A stretch of DNA of 64,000 bases from Nonomuraea sp. NEAU-A123 (GCF_018603905.1 NZ_JAHFZZ010000024.1:1-64000), one strand, 5' to 3'; positions 34,775 to 43,681 are shown, counted from the stretch's first letter. The notes: generated by a model from the sequence alone, not told the origin. Translations and numbers: made by a program.

Positions 34775-35416
34775 TCAGCCGGCTTTGACGGAGTCGAGAT
34801 GGCGGGTGTCACCGAGGTTGACGACCTGGCGGCTGTGGAAGAAGTCGTCTTCGTGCAGTGTGGTGATGCTGCCGGAGGGCGCCCGGAAACTGGCATGGCC
34901 GACCGCCTTGATCGGCATCTTGATCCAGGACGCCACGACGAATGTCAGGGAGCCACCGTGCGTCACGATGATCTGGTGTTCGCAGGGGCGCTGCAAGATC
35001 TCGTCCATGGCCGCGTAGATGCGCTGCGCCAACGCCGCCTTGGTCTCAGCACCCTGCACGCCCTCGTCATGTTCCAAGCGCTCCCCGGCAGCCGGCGGCG
35101 GCACGAATCGTTGATCCAGCCACTCCTGTGGCCTTCCCTCCGCCTCTCCGTAGGATTTCTCCCGCAGTCTGCGGTCCAGGATCGGTGTCACGCCGAACAG
35201 CTCGCCAACCTTCTCGGCCGTTTGCCGGGTGCGTCGCAGATCTGAGGAGAAGAGCTCCACATCGGCGCCGTCCGGGATCTGGGCCCGCAGCGCCTGGGCA
35301 ATGGAGGCCGCCGCGCTGAGGCCGGCCGGCGTCAGCTGCGAATCATGCCAACCACCGACGACCCCCTCGACGTGGTGCGTCGCCTCCGGATGGGTGACGG
35401 CGTAAATGGTGCGCAT
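34775..35416 (-). CDS. Histidine phosphatase superfamily protein with altered N-terminal motif
   Basis: A 213-aa protein. The usual RHG motif is replaced by YAVTHPEATHH: the catalytic His8 is kept, but Arg is Thr and Gly is Pro. The second half-site is intact (IIVTHGGSL, ~150), and FSSDLRRTRQTAE and EKSYGEAEGRPQEWLDQRF fit the phosphatase/mutase fold. The missing Arg would weaken phosphate binding, so substrate or activity may differ from standard members. It lies next to a broken methyltransferase gene on the same strand. Confidence 0.82.
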   Translation of the reverse strand: MRTIYAVTHPEATHHVEGVVGGWHDSQLTPAGLSAAASIAQALRAQIPDGADVELFSSDLRRTRQTAEKVGELFGVTPILDRRLREKSYGEAEGRPQEWLDQRFVPPPAAGERLEHDEGVQGAETKAALAQRIYAAMDEILQRPCEHQIIVTHGGSLTFVVASWIKMPIKAVGHASFRAPSGSITTLHEDDFFHSRQVVNLGDTRHLDSVKAG

Positions 35417-35474
35417 GAATGAGTTCTTCCGGTAGCGAGCTGTTCTTGAGTGATCTTAAGAGCGGTTCACGAGT

Positions 35475-35935
35475 TCTCTGATTTCGATGATGACGGGCAA
35501 GGTGGCCGCCAGGTGCCAGCACGCGGTGGAACTCCGCCAAGATGGCGGGGAGTTCTTGCGGCGGAGTGTGGACGATGGACCAACGTGAGAGTGCGCCGCC
35601 CAGCACGCCGTCAGCGATGTTCAACGCGGCCATCGAGCCCACGTCGACCGCAGGGCCGGATAGGCCTGTCGAGCCAACTCGATCATCGCAGGAGAGGCAT
35701 CAACGCCGAACGCCGCCAGCCCCAACTCGTCTAGATAAGCGGTGATATGGCCAGGTCCACACCCCAGGTCCGCGACCTGACCGTCCCCACTCGCACTGAC
35801 GACCTGGGCGAAGGCACTCAAGATCGCGCGGTCCAGGGGCCTGTCACGCAGCGCGTCGCGGAACAACTCCGCATAGGTGGGGGCAGCAGCGTCGTAAGCA
35901 TCGCGGGTGACACTGAGGGGATCGTGTTCGACCAT
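35475..35935 (-). pseudogene. Frameshifted, 3'-truncated SAM-dependent methyltransferase
   Basis: From an ATG at 35933-35935 the frame reads VEHDPLSVTRDAYDAAAPTYAELF ... VADLGCGPGHITAYLDELGLAAFGVDASPAMIELARQAYPALR and then breaks near 35653. The next frame carries on VGSMAALNIADGVLGGALSRWSIVHTPPQELPAILAEFHRVLAPGGHL. One extra T after CGG (giving RFDVGS) would rejoin them. After GGHL the sequence no longer resembles a methyltransferase, so the C-terminal third is lost as well. Confidence 0.8.
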
Positions 35936-36115
35936 GCTCGAGACAGTAGTGGCCAGGCGGATCTCGGCATGCCAGCCCAAGACGGCATAGCCGGTTCGTG
36001 CCAACCTCGGCGTGCCGTCTTGGCGACCTCGGCACCATAGGCCATGGGAACCGCGCATCCCGTTGCCGCCTTGTCGGTGTCGGCGCGTACGTTCACCACC
36101 GAAACCACGTTCGAG

Positions 36116-37027
36116 ATGGTGATGACCATGACCACGATCGACGAGCAGGCCGCTGTCCTCGCCCTCACCAAGGCCACCCATGACCAGCCCTGGTTCTCCA
36201 CCGCGCGTGTCATCCTCGACGCCGGCAGCGCCCTGGAACTCCTCGACGGCGGCTACGCGTGCCGGGACGAGGACGACCAGGCGCACGCCGCCGCCATCGC
36301 CGACCGCGTCCAGACTGGCGACCTCTCCTGGGGCCGTGACCTCATCGCCACCATGGGCGCCGAGGGCGTCCATCTCGTCACCGTGCTGGATGACGCCTAC
36401 CCCGGCAACGCGATCTGGGCCTACGACCGCCAGCCGTTCCTGTGGACCCGCGGCCGCTTCCAGGCCGGGGACCATCGGGCGGTCGCCGTGGTCGGCGAGC
36501 ACGATGCCGGCCACGCGACCTCCGCAGCGCGAGCCCTGGCCGAGCTCGGGGTGACCCTCGTCGCGCCGCTGCGCACCGACCTGGACGCGGCCGTCCACCA
36601 GGCCGCGCTCGCCGCCGGTGGCCGTACCCTGGCCGTCCTCGCGGGCGGCATCACGGAGCCGGCCACGCTCGGCGAGTACGCCAGTGTGGCCAAGCAGATA
36701 GCCGACTGCGGCGCGATCGTCTCCCCGTTCTGGCCCGGTACCGCCCCCACCGACCGGACCGCGGCGCTCGCACGCATCGTGACCTGCGGGTTAGCAGACT
36801 CCCTGTACGTCGTCGACGGCACTGACGGCGGGCTCGCCTCAGGGCACGTCGAGGAGGCACTGCGGACCGGCAAGTATGTGTTCGTGTCCCAGCGGCTCCA
36901 GCAGGCACAGCCGTGGGTGGACAGGGCGGGTCTCCGGGGAGGCATGACTGGCGTCCAGGACATAGACGACCTGTGCCAGCAGGCGGTCAATCTCGTAGAT
37001 ATGACCCCTCGAACGCACACCTGCTGA
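36116..37027 (+). CDS. DprA-like (SLOG/Rossmann) protein
   Basis: About 303 aa; the start is uncertain (ATG at 36116 chosen, 36128 or 36044 possible). The DprA-like Rossmann domain (~105-290) has RAVAVVGEHDAGHATSAARALAELGVTLVAPLRTDLDAAVHQAALAAGGRTLAVLAGGI and later VDGTDGGLASGHVEEALRTGKYVFV. The canonical SGlArGiD loop is replaced by APLRTDLD, and there is no C-terminal winged helix. DprA loads RecA on incoming ssDNA; this relative may instead bind nucleotide or DNA in another role. A phosphoribosyltransferase gene follows 2 bases later. Confidence 0.75.
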   Translation: MVMTMTTIDEQAAVLALTKATHDQPWFSTARVILDAGSALELLDGGYACRDEDDQAHAAAIADRVQTGDLSWGRDLIATMGAEGVHLVTVLDDAYPGNAIWAYDRQPFLWTRGRFQAGDHRAVAVVGEHDAGHATSAARALAELGVTLVAPLRTDLDAAVHQAALAAGGRTLAVLAGGITEPATLGEYASVAKQIADCGAIVSPFWPGTAPTDRTAALARIVTCGLADSLYVVDGTDGGLASGHVEEALRTGKYVFVSQRLQQAQPWVDRAGLRGGMTGVQDIDDLCQQAVNLVDMTPRTHTC

Positions 37028-37029
37028 CC

Positions 37030-37857
37030 ATGGGTGACGCCGAGGCGTTCACCCGCGAGTTCCTGCCGCTGTATCGCCCGGTGCCACCGGCACAGCCGGG
37101 CGTGTGCCGGATCTGTCATTCGGGCCCGAACAACTCCGAGGCCACCGGCGGGCCCTGGGCAACCTGCGCGAGCTGCAAGCGCACCACGGAACACCTGTAC
37201 GGGCACACCGAGCACGTGGTGCCGATCTCCTTGACCGCCAAGGACACGCAGCTGTACGACATCGTGGTCCGCAAAAGAGATCCCGAGGGCAGGCGGAAGC
37301 GATCGGACTTTCTCGCCGCGACGGTGGCCTGCTTCTACCGGCAGCACGCCGGCTGCCTGCAGGGCCTGGCCGGCGGGCCCTTCACCCTGGTGGCCACCGT
37401 TCCGAGCACCCGCACCGAGCGGCCCATAGAGGCCTTCCACACCATGCCGCAGGTCGTCGGCAAGGTGGGCGCGCTGGCCCGCCTGCACCGGCCCCTCCTT
37501 CTGGAAGCCGACGACCGGCTGGCGCCGGTGCTCGCCGGCCGCCGGTCGCATCGGGAGGCGTTCCGCGTCCGAGGCGACGGCCTGGCCGGCGCGCGGGTGC
37601 TGCTGGTGGATGACCTGTTCGTGTCCGGCGCCCACGTGCAGAGCGCCGCGTCCACGCTGATCGAGAAGGGCGCCGCGGCGGTGGTGGTGCTCGTCGTCGC
37701 CCGGTTGATCAACCCCGCGTCCAAGGATCCGTACAGCGCCCGGATCTGGCAGGAGTCGCACGACCGGCCGTTCAGCTTCGACCGCTGCTGCGTCCGCGCC
37801 GATGACAGCGACCACCAAGGCGCGCAGGCCGCTACCGGCGCCGGGCGTGCCAGTTGA
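37030..37857 (+). CDS. ComF-like phosphoribosyltransferase with N-terminal zinc ribbon
   Basis: A 275-aa protein. Four cysteines (C26, C29, C46, C49: GVCRICHSG ... ATCASCKRT) form a zinc-ribbon-like pair near the start. The PRPP-binding loop is ARVLLVDDLFVSGAHVQSAASTL (~189-210), as in type I phosphoribosyltransferases and ComF. It starts 2 bases after the DprA-like stop, so the two are co-translated. ComF and DprA are both competence proteins, but this pair recurs as its own unit in actinomycetes as I recall. Its 3' end overlaps the converging gene by 26 bp. Confidence 0.75.
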   Translation: MGDAEAFTREFLPLYRPVPPAQPGVCRICHSGPNNSEATGGPWATCASCKRTTEHLYGHTEHVVPISLTAKDTQLYDIVVRKRDPEGRRKRSDFLAATVACFYRQHAGCLQGLAGGPFTLVATVPSTRTERPIEAFHTMPQVVGKVGALARLHRPLLLEADDRLAPVLAGRRSHREAFRVRGDGLAGARVLLVDDLFVSGAHVQSAASTLIEKGAAAVVVLVVARLINPASKDPYSARIWQESHDRPFSFDRCCVRADDSDHQGAQAATGAGRAS

Positions 37858-39370
37858 GGTAGGCGACGCAGCTCAGGTAGGAGCCGTACTGCGGCTCGAC
37901 GGCACGGGCGTCGTAGATCGAACGGGAGTGGGTGAACACCGCGTCGTCCCACTGCGCGACCGCCATCCAGCGCGGCGCCTGGAGGTACTGGCCGGGGGTG
38001 GTGGTGCTGCCCGTGCCGTCGACGCGCAGGTAGGCGGTCGGGGAGCCGTCGGCGCCGGTCGGGGCGATCAGGTTCTTGCTGTACGCGCGCGCGAACCTGG
38101 CCATGTCCTGGCCCTTGAAGAACAGCTTGTCGCGGAAGGCCGCGGCGGCGAACTCGACGTCGATCGCGCCATGGCTGAGGTCCTCGATGCTGCGGACAGG
38201 CGTGCTGGACGGGGTGTACTCCGAGACGCCGTCGGTCTTGGCGAAGCCGGCGTACGTTTTGCCGAACGCGGGCCAGTACGTCCACACGTAGGCGTCGTCG
38301 GCGTCCACCGTGAGCTCGCGGGCGAACATGCGGGCCATCCGCCGGGTCCGGTCCCGGTAGAACGGGTCACCCGTGGCCGCCGCCAGTTCGGCGTAGGTCT
38401 GGCCGAGTGCCAGGCTCTGGTTGGTGGGCTGCTCGGTGCCGTCGTAGGCGAGTGGGGTGCCCTTGTTCCAGACGTAGTAGCCGTACCCGTCGTCGGTCTG
38501 GCGCCACTCGTCGTCGTGCACGGCCGCCGCGTCCCGCGCCGCCTTCAGGTACTCGATCGCCTTGTGCCGGTACTTCGCCACGGCCAGCAGCCGGGGGTCG
38601 CGCAGGACGATCTTGGCGAACGACGCCATCGGGTAGGTGATCATCCCGGTGTGCACGGTGAAGACGACCGGCTGCGAGACGAACGGAGTCGCCCCCTGCG
38701 CGGGCACCGCGTTGCCGGCTGGTGACGGCCGCAGGTCCTTGGCCGTCACCCGCGTCGGTGTCGGGAAGGCGTCGAGGATCCGGCGTACCGCGTAGTCCGC
38801 CGCCGACGGGTCCAGCGACAGGTCGGGGAAGGTGGCGACCAGGTTGGTCCGGTTGTTCCGCACCTCCAGGGTGAAGCGGCCTTCGGAGCTGCCCGCCGTG
38901 ACGGTGGCGACCGCGTCGTTGGCGTAGGTGAGCGAGGTGCGTACCTCCAGCAGCGGCGTGCCGTCCGCGCCTTTCAGCGTGACGGTCCCGACGGTGTACG
39001 GCGCCGTCGCCCGCCAGGCCGGCAGCGAGCGACCGCGATAGTCCGTCACCCCGCGCGCCGAGTCGCGGCCGGCCAGCACCAGGTCGATGTTGGTGATCAG
39101 CCGGTCCAGGTAGTAGGTGTCCTTGTACGCCTCGTACATGCGGATGAAGCCGGCCAGGACGTACGACTGCCCCCAGGCGAGCCCGCCGGCCTCGTTGGTG
39201 TCGCTCGGCTGCCCGGCGCCGCCGCTCGCGTGGAACGTCCGGTCGAACAGGTCGAACGTCTCGCGCGCGGTGTAGTCGTAACCCGCCGCGGCGCGGGCGG
39301 TTCCGGTGAGGGGCGCCAGGAGGCCCATGGCCAGGGCTCCGGTGGTGAACTGCCTGCGGGACAGGTGCAT
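37832..39370 (-). CDS. Tat-exported carbohydrate-cluster protein, (alpha/alpha)-barrel-like
   Basis: A 512-aa protein with a twin-arginine signal (LSRRQFTTGALAMGLLAPL, ARA-A cleavage near 28). Repeated aromatic/helical segments (WGQSYVLAGFIRMYEAYKDTYYLDRL; NQSLALGQTYAELAAATGDPFYRDRT; APRWMAVAQWDDAVF) suggest an (alpha/alpha)6-type barrel as in epimerases, lyases and unsaturated-uronyl hydrolases. I cannot name the family. Next to sugar-ABC permeases and a heparinase-like gene, an extracytoplasmic role on a uronate-rich polysaccharide is inferred. It lies 32 bases after the MalG-type permease gene. Confidence 0.6.
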   Translation of the reverse strand: MHLSRRQFTTGALAMGLLAPLTGTARAAAGYDYTARETFDLFDRTFHASGGAGQPSDTNEAGGLAWGQSYVLAGFIRMYEAYKDTYYLDRLITNIDLVLAGRDSARGVTDYRGRSLPAWRATAPYTVGTVTLKGADGTPLLEVRTSLTYANDAVATVTAGSSEGRFTLEVRNNRTNLVATFPDLSLDPSAADYAVRRILDAFPTPTRVTAKDLRPSPAGNAVPAQGATPFVSQPVVFTVHTGMITYPMASFAKIVLRDPRLLAVAKYRHKAIEYLKAARDAAAVHDDEWRQTDDGYGYYVWNKGTPLAYDGTEQPTNQSLALGQTYAELAAATGDPFYRDRTRRMARMFARELTVDADDAYVWTYWPAFGKTYAGFAKTDGVSEYTPSSTPVRSIEDLSHGAIDVEFAAAAFRDKLFFKGQDMARFARAYSKNLIAPTGADGSPTAYLRVDGTGSTTTPGQYLQAPRWMAVAQWDDAVFTHSRSIYDARAVEPQYGSYLSCVAYLNWHARRR

Positions 39371-39402
39371 GGGACTACCTTCCGAGGGGGTGGGACGCGG
39401 TG

Positions 39403-40236
39403 TCAGCCCTTTACCGCACCGCGCATGCCTTCGAGGACGTGGCGTTGCATGAGCATGAAGAAGACGATGACCGGCAGGATCGAGATCACCGTGCCGGCGG
39501 CCAGGCTGCGGACGTCGGTGCCCGTGATGCCCGCCAGGTAGGCGATGCCCAGCGCGATGGGGTAGAGCGAGGAGTCCTTGAGCACGACCATCGGCCAGAT
39601 GAAGCTGTTCCAGACCGAGATGAAGCCGAAGACGCCGAGGATGGCCAGGGTGGGCCGGGCGGCGGGCAGCATGATGTGCCAGAAGATGCGTAGTTCGTGG
39701 CAGCCGTCCGTCCTGGCGGCGTCCACCACCTCGCGCGGCACCCCGGCGAAGGTCTGGCGGAGCAGGAAGATCCCGAACGCCGAGAGCACCCCGGGCAGGA
39801 TGATGCCCAGATAGCTGTCGGCCATCCCGAGCTGGGAGACCACCAGGAACCTGGGCAGCAGCATCACCTCACCCGGCATGAACATCGTCGCCAGGATCGC
39901 GAAGAAGATCAGGCTCCGGCCCCGGAAGCGCATCTGGGCGAGGGGGTAGGCGCATAGCGCCGACACCAGGATGTACAGCGGCACCGTCACCCCTACCAGG
40001 AGCACGGAGTTGAGCAGGTAGCGGAGGAACGGGATGGCCGTCCACGCCTCCTCGGCCCAGGTGAGCACCGGCGGCCGGGGGATGATGTCGGGCGGGAAGG
40101 AGAAGACGGCCTGTGCGGCGGGCTTGAGCGCGGCCGACAGCAGGATCAGGAAGGGGCCGACGAAGACCAGGGCGATCGCGACGAGCACCACGTACATGCC
40201 CGCGCGCCGCGCGTGGAAGGCGAGCCTGTGGATCAA
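39403..40236 (-). CDS. Sugar ABC transporter permease (MalG/CUT1 type)
   Basis: A 277-aa inner-membrane protein with six predicted membrane segments. I start at a TTG (40234-40236) that overlaps the previous permease stop (TTGA), with a GGCGGAG ribosome site. The EAA loop contacting the ATPase is VVDAARTDGCHELRIFWHIMLPAARPTLAI. It pairs with the MalF-type permease. No ATPase is encoded here; CUT1 systems in actinomycetes often use a shared MsiK ATPase. Confidence 0.93.
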   Translation of the reverse strand: MIHRLAFHARRAGMYVVLVAIALVFVGPFLILLSAALKPAAQAVFSFPPDIIPRPPVLTWAEEAWTAIPFLRYLLNSVLLVGVTVPLYILVSALCAYPLAQMRFRGRSLIFFAILATMFMPGEVMLLPRFLVVSQLGMADSYLGIILPGVLSAFGIFLLRQTFAGVPREVVDAARTDGCHELRIFWHIMLPAARPTLAILGVFGFISVWNSFIWPMVVLKDSSLYPIALGIAYLAGITGTDVRSLAAGTVISILPVIVFFMLMQRHVLEGMRGAVKG

Positions 40237-41126
40237 CGCTCCGCCTGCTTTCCGCCGGTGAGCCGATAGTTGAGCAGGGCCATGACGATCAGCAGCACCC
40301 ACAGGACGAGCCCGACGGCGCTGGCGTAGCCCATGTCGTACTTCTCGAACGCCTCGGACCAGATGTAGTAGCCGAGCATGAGCGTGGCGTCCTGCGGCCC
40401 GCCCTTCGTCATGACGAACACCGTGGTGAACGCCTGCATGGCGTCGAGCATGGACATCGTGATCGCGACCGCGATGTAGGGCATCATCAGCGGCACCGTG
40501 ATGCTCCGCATGCGCCGCCAGGCGCCCGCCCCGTCGACCCGCGCGGCCTCGTACAGGCTGGCGGGGATCGTCTGGAGGCCGGCGAGGTAGATCATCATGT
40601 AGACGCCCATACTCTTCCAGCCCTCCACCAGGATGAGCGCGGGCAGCGCCCCGGTGGGGTCGAGGAGGAACTGGATCGGCTCGTCGAGCAGGCCGAAGCC
40701 GGTGAGCAGCCAGTTGAGGACACCCTGCTGGTGGAAGACGTAGTTCCAGGCCACCGCCACCGCGACCATCGAGGTCACGACGGGCAGGTAGTACAGCATC
40801 CGGAACGTCTTGATCCCCGGCAGCTTCTGGTTGACCAGCGCGGCCAGCGGCAGCGGCAGCACGACCAGCAGCGGGAACAGCCCGAGCAGGAACAGCAGCG
40901 AGTTGCGCAGCGCCGTCCAGAAACGGGTGTCGCCGAGGATCTTGACGAAGTTGTCCACGCCGGCGAAGACGGGCGGGCTCACCCCGTCGTAGTCGGTGAA
41001 GGAGAGCTGCAGGGCGGTGAACGCCGGCCAGGCGAAGAAGACGCCGAACAGCACCAGGGCCGGGATCGGAAAGAGGTACGGCGTGTACCAGCGCTGTCCC
41101 GGGATCCGGCTGATGGCCATCGGCAT
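40233..41126 (-). CDS. Sugar ABC transporter permease (MalF/UgpA type)
   Basis: A 297-aa protein with six membrane segments. I start at the ATG at 41124-41126; GTG (41129) or ATG (41120) are alternatives, with GAGGG upstream. The EAA loop is SLYEAARVDGAGAWRRMRSITVPLMMPYIAV. It begins the minus-strand transcript permease-permease-Tat protein and diverges from the binding-protein operon across a ~190-bp regulatory region. Confidence 0.93.
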   Translation of the reverse strand: MPMAISRIPGQRWYTPYLFPIPALVLFGVFFAWPAFTALQLSFTDYDGVSPPVFAGVDNFVKILGDTRFWTALRNSLLFLLGLFPLLVVLPLPLAALVNQKLPGIKTFRMLYYLPVVTSMVAVAVAWNYVFHQQGVLNWLLTGFGLLDEPIQFLLDPTGALPALILVEGWKSMGVYMMIYLAGLQTIPASLYEAARVDGAGAWRRMRSITVPLMMPYIAVAITMSMLDAMQAFTTVFVMTKGGPQDATLMLGYYIWSEAFEKYDMGYASAVGLVLWVLLIVMALLNYRLTGGKQAER

Positions 41127-41206
41127 CACATCCCTCAGAACCTAATTGTGCTGGCCGAAGCTTGTATAAAAACTGGCCAGAATGTGGGCGGAGCCTATAA
41201 ACAACG

Positions 41207-41234
41207 GACGAAAGTCGTCAAGGTCCACGTGGAC
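41207..41234. promoter_or_regulatory. Two palindromes in the divergent transporter promoter region
   Basis: GACGA-AAG-TCGTC (41207-41219) and the perfect 12-bp palindrome GTCCACGTGGAC (41223-41234) lie side by side between the permease and binding-protein genes. Upstream, TGGCC/GGCCA arms around a TATAAAA-containing stretch (41152-41179) could be promoter elements for the permease side. These are candidate sites for the cluster's own regulator (46815-48143) or a LacI/GntR-type protein; nothing links them directly. Confidence 0.45.
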
Positions 41235-41319
41235 AGAGACTTGACGGCGCAAGCGGCGGACTGCCATGGTGCCGAAAGAAGCATTAAGGACGGCCATAAG
41301 CACCAGGAGGTCCGCGGTG

Positions 41320-42609
41320 ATGAGAAGAGGCGCCTTAACGGCAGGAGCGCTCGCCCTGGCGCTCCTGACGTCCGGCTGCGTCGCCGGTACGTCGGGCGGC
41401 ACCGCCGGAACGGCCGACGACCAGCCGTTCGAGGGCGAGGTCGAGTTCTGGACGATCAACCTGAAGAAGAACTACGGCGCCTACATCGACGGCCTGATCG
41501 CCCAGTACCAGAAGGACCACCCCAAGGTCACCGTGAAGTGGGTCGACGTGCCCGGCCAGGACATGGCCACCAAGCTGCTCGCCGCGGTCGCCGGCGGCGA
41601 CGTCCCCGACGCCGTCAACCTGGCCTCCAGCGACCTGGGCAGGTTCGTCAAGTCGCTGGCCCCGCTCGACGCCCTGTTCAAGCCCGCCGACCTGGCCGAC
41701 TTCCAGCCGAACCTGGTCGAGCCGCTGCGCGTGGACGGCAAGCTGTACGCCGTGCCCTGGTACAACGGCGGCACCCCGGTGGGCATCTACCGCAAGTCCG
41801 TCGTCACCAAGGCCGGCTTCGACGAGAAGGCCCCGCCGAAGACGTTCGACGAGGCGCTGGCCCTCGCCGACAAGGTCTACGCGGAGACGAAGGTCTACGG
41901 CACCAACGACATCCCCGGCATCAACGCCGCCTCCGTCCTGCGCTACTACGGGGTCGAGCTGTTGTCGGCGGACAAGAAGAAGGCCGCGTTCAACACCCCG
42001 GAGGTCGCCGAGCTGCTCGGCGCCTTCAAGAAGAGCTACGACAAGCACGGCATCGCGCCCGGCGCGGTCTCCAAGGACGTACGCAACTTCCCGCAGAGCC
42101 TGGACAACGGCCAGCTCGCGCTGTCGGCGAGCACGTTCGCCGCCACGCTGCTCAACATCCAGAAGAACGCGCCCGACATCTACAAGGACCTGGCCATCAC
42201 CGAGCCGGTGCAGACCAAGACCGGCGGCTACCTGCTCCTGGCCCAGCAGACCTTCGCCATCCCCAAGTCCTCGGCCCACCAGCGGGCCGCGGCCGAGTTC
42301 ATCAAGTTCTTCGCCAACGGCGCCAACCAGCTCGCCTTCTGCAAGCTGGTGCCGATCTACCCCTCGACGATCTCCTCGACCAAGGACCCCTTCTTCGCCG
42401 GTCAAGGCGGCGACGACCCGATGGACGTGGCCCGCCGCCTCATCGTGCAGGGGCTGCCGAAGCTGGAGTACTCCCCGCTCGGCACGCAGAAGGACATGGA
42501 GCTGTCGGAGTCGCTGGCCGAGGAGCTGCGAGCCTTCCTCCAGGGCTCCAAGACCGCCGAGGAAGCGCTCCAGGCCGCCGAGAAGCAATGGAATGACGCA
42601 CTTGCCTAA
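41320..42609 (+). CDS. Extracellular sugar-binding lipoprotein (ABC solute-binding, family 1)
   Basis: A 429-aa protein starting at the ATG at 41320, with AGGAGG 8 nt upstream. The lipoprotein signal is MRRGALTAGALALALLTSGC, with lipidated Cys20. The mature part is a type-1 solute-binding fold: VEFWTINLKKNYGAYIDGLIAQYQKDHPKVTVKW, VNLASSDLGRFV, and KSSAHQRAAAEFIKFFANG near the end. It delivers an oligosaccharide to the two permeases encoded divergently. Its 3' end overlaps the Gfo/Idh/MocA gene by 17 nt, showing one operon. Confidence 0.92.
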   Translation: MRRGALTAGALALALLTSGCVAGTSGGTAGTADDQPFEGEVEFWTINLKKNYGAYIDGLIAQYQKDHPKVTVKWVDVPGQDMATKLLAAVAGGDVPDAVNLASSDLGRFVKSLAPLDALFKPADLADFQPNLVEPLRVDGKLYAVPWYNGGTPVGIYRKSVVTKAGFDEKAPPKTFDEALALADKVYAETKVYGTNDIPGINAASVLRYYGVELLSADKKKAAFNTPEVAELLGAFKKSYDKHGIAPGAVSKDVRNFPQSLDNGQLALSASTFAATLLNIQKNAPDIYKDLAITEPVQTKTGGYLLLAQQTFAIPKSSAHQRAAAEFIKFFANGANQLAFCKLVPIYPSTISSTKDPFFAGQGGDDPMDVARRLIVQGLPKLEYSPLGTQKDMELSESLAEELRAFLQGSKTAEEALQAAEKQWNDALA

Positions 42610-43594
42610 GCTCAGAATCGGGATCGTCGGGGCCGGGATCATGGGTCGCGGCCACGCCGAGGTCCTGGCCGCCCACCCGCACGCCGAGATCACCGCGGTC
42701 GCCCGCCGCCCCCTGGACCACGCCCCGCAGGCGTCGGTCTATCCCGGCTACCGGGAGCTGCTCGCCTCCGGCACGGTCGACGCCGTCTCGATCACCACCC
42801 CCGACCACCTGCACGCCGACGTGATGGTGGCCGCCGCCGAGGCGGGCGTGCACATCCTGGTCGAGAAGCCGTTCACCACGACGGTCGGGGACGCCGACCG
42901 CTCCGTCGCCGCGATCCGGCAGGCGGGTGTGACCGCGATGTGCCTGTTCAACCACCGCTGGGTGCCCGCCTACGCGCAGGCCAAGGAGCAGATGCCGCTC
43001 ATCGGCGAGCCCGTCGTGGGCTACGCCCGCAAGGACGACACCATCCACGTGCCCACCGAGATGATCGGCTGGGCCGACCGCACTACCTGCGCGTGGTTCC
43101 TGTCCAGCCACGACATCGACCTGGTCACCTGGCTGTACGACGACCGCGTCGTGGAGGTCTTCGCCACCGCCCGCTACGGCAAGCTGCGCGGACTCGGCAT
43201 CGAGACCCCCGACGCCATGCAGATCCAGGCCAGGTTCGCCGGAGGCGCGGTGGCCACGTTCGAGTCGGCCTGGATCTACCCCAGCACGTTCCCGACCATG
43301 GTCGACAGCTACGTCACCGTGGTCGGCGAGTCGGGCGTCATCCAGCTCGACCGGCAGAAGGAGAACATTCAGCTCGCCACCGAGCAGGCCTACTCCTACC
43401 CCAGGAACATGCTCCAGCGGGTGGTGCACGGCGTGCCCGCCGGCGCCTATCGCGACGCCATCCACCACTTCGTCGACTGCGCCCGTACCGGCGCCGAGCC
43501 CCTCGTCAGCGTGGAGAGCTCGCGGCACGTGACCGCCGTGCTCGCCGCCGCGCACGAGTCGGCCCGCACGGGGCTGCCGGTGAAACCCGCATGA
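42593..43594 (+). CDS. Gfo/Idh/MocA-family NAD(P)-dependent oxidoreductase
   Basis: A 333-aa enzyme. The Rossmann domain begins LRIGIVGAGIMGRGHAEVLAAHP. The EKP motif is present (HILVEKPFTT, ~90) and the substrate domain has FLSSHDIDLVTWL with the usual catalytic His. Such enzymes oxidise or reduce sugar derivatives such as inositols or uronates. It overlaps the genes on both sides (17 nt and 4 nt). The last codons (GLPVKPA, stop) fall inside a 36-bp tandem repeat. Confidence 0.92.
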   Translation: MTHLPKLRIGIVGAGIMGRGHAEVLAAHPHAEITAVARRPLDHAPQASVYPGYRELLASGTVDAVSITTPDHLHADVMVAAAEAGVHILVEKPFTTTVGDADRSVAAIRQAGVTAMCLFNHRWVPAYAQAKEQMPLIGEPVVGYARKDDTIHVPTEMIGWADRTTCAWFLSSHDIDLVTWLYDDRVVEVFATARYGKLRGLGIETPDAMQIQARFAGGAVATFESAWIYPSTFPTMVDSYVTVVGESGVIQLDRQKENIQLATEQAYSYPRNMLQRVVHGVPAGAYRDAIHHFVDCARTGAEPLVSVESSRHVTAVLAAAHESARTGLPVKPA

Positions 43595-43681
43595 GCGACG
43601 TCGAGAAACCTGCCGGTGAAACCCGCATGAGTCACGTCGAGAAACCTGCCGGTGAAGCCCCCACGGGTTACGTCGAGAAAC
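43574..43681. repeat. Three tandem 36-bp units across the Gfo/heparinase gene junction
   Basis: Units at 43574-43609, 43610-43645 and 43646-43681 each begin CTGCCGGTGAA. The first two differ by 2 bases (CG versus TC); the third is more diverged. Unit 1 contains the end of the dehydrogenase gene and the ATG of the next gene. Units 2 and 3 only extend that gene's N-terminus (VEKPAGE repeated). Unit length is 12 codons, so the frame is kept. Confidence 0.95.
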
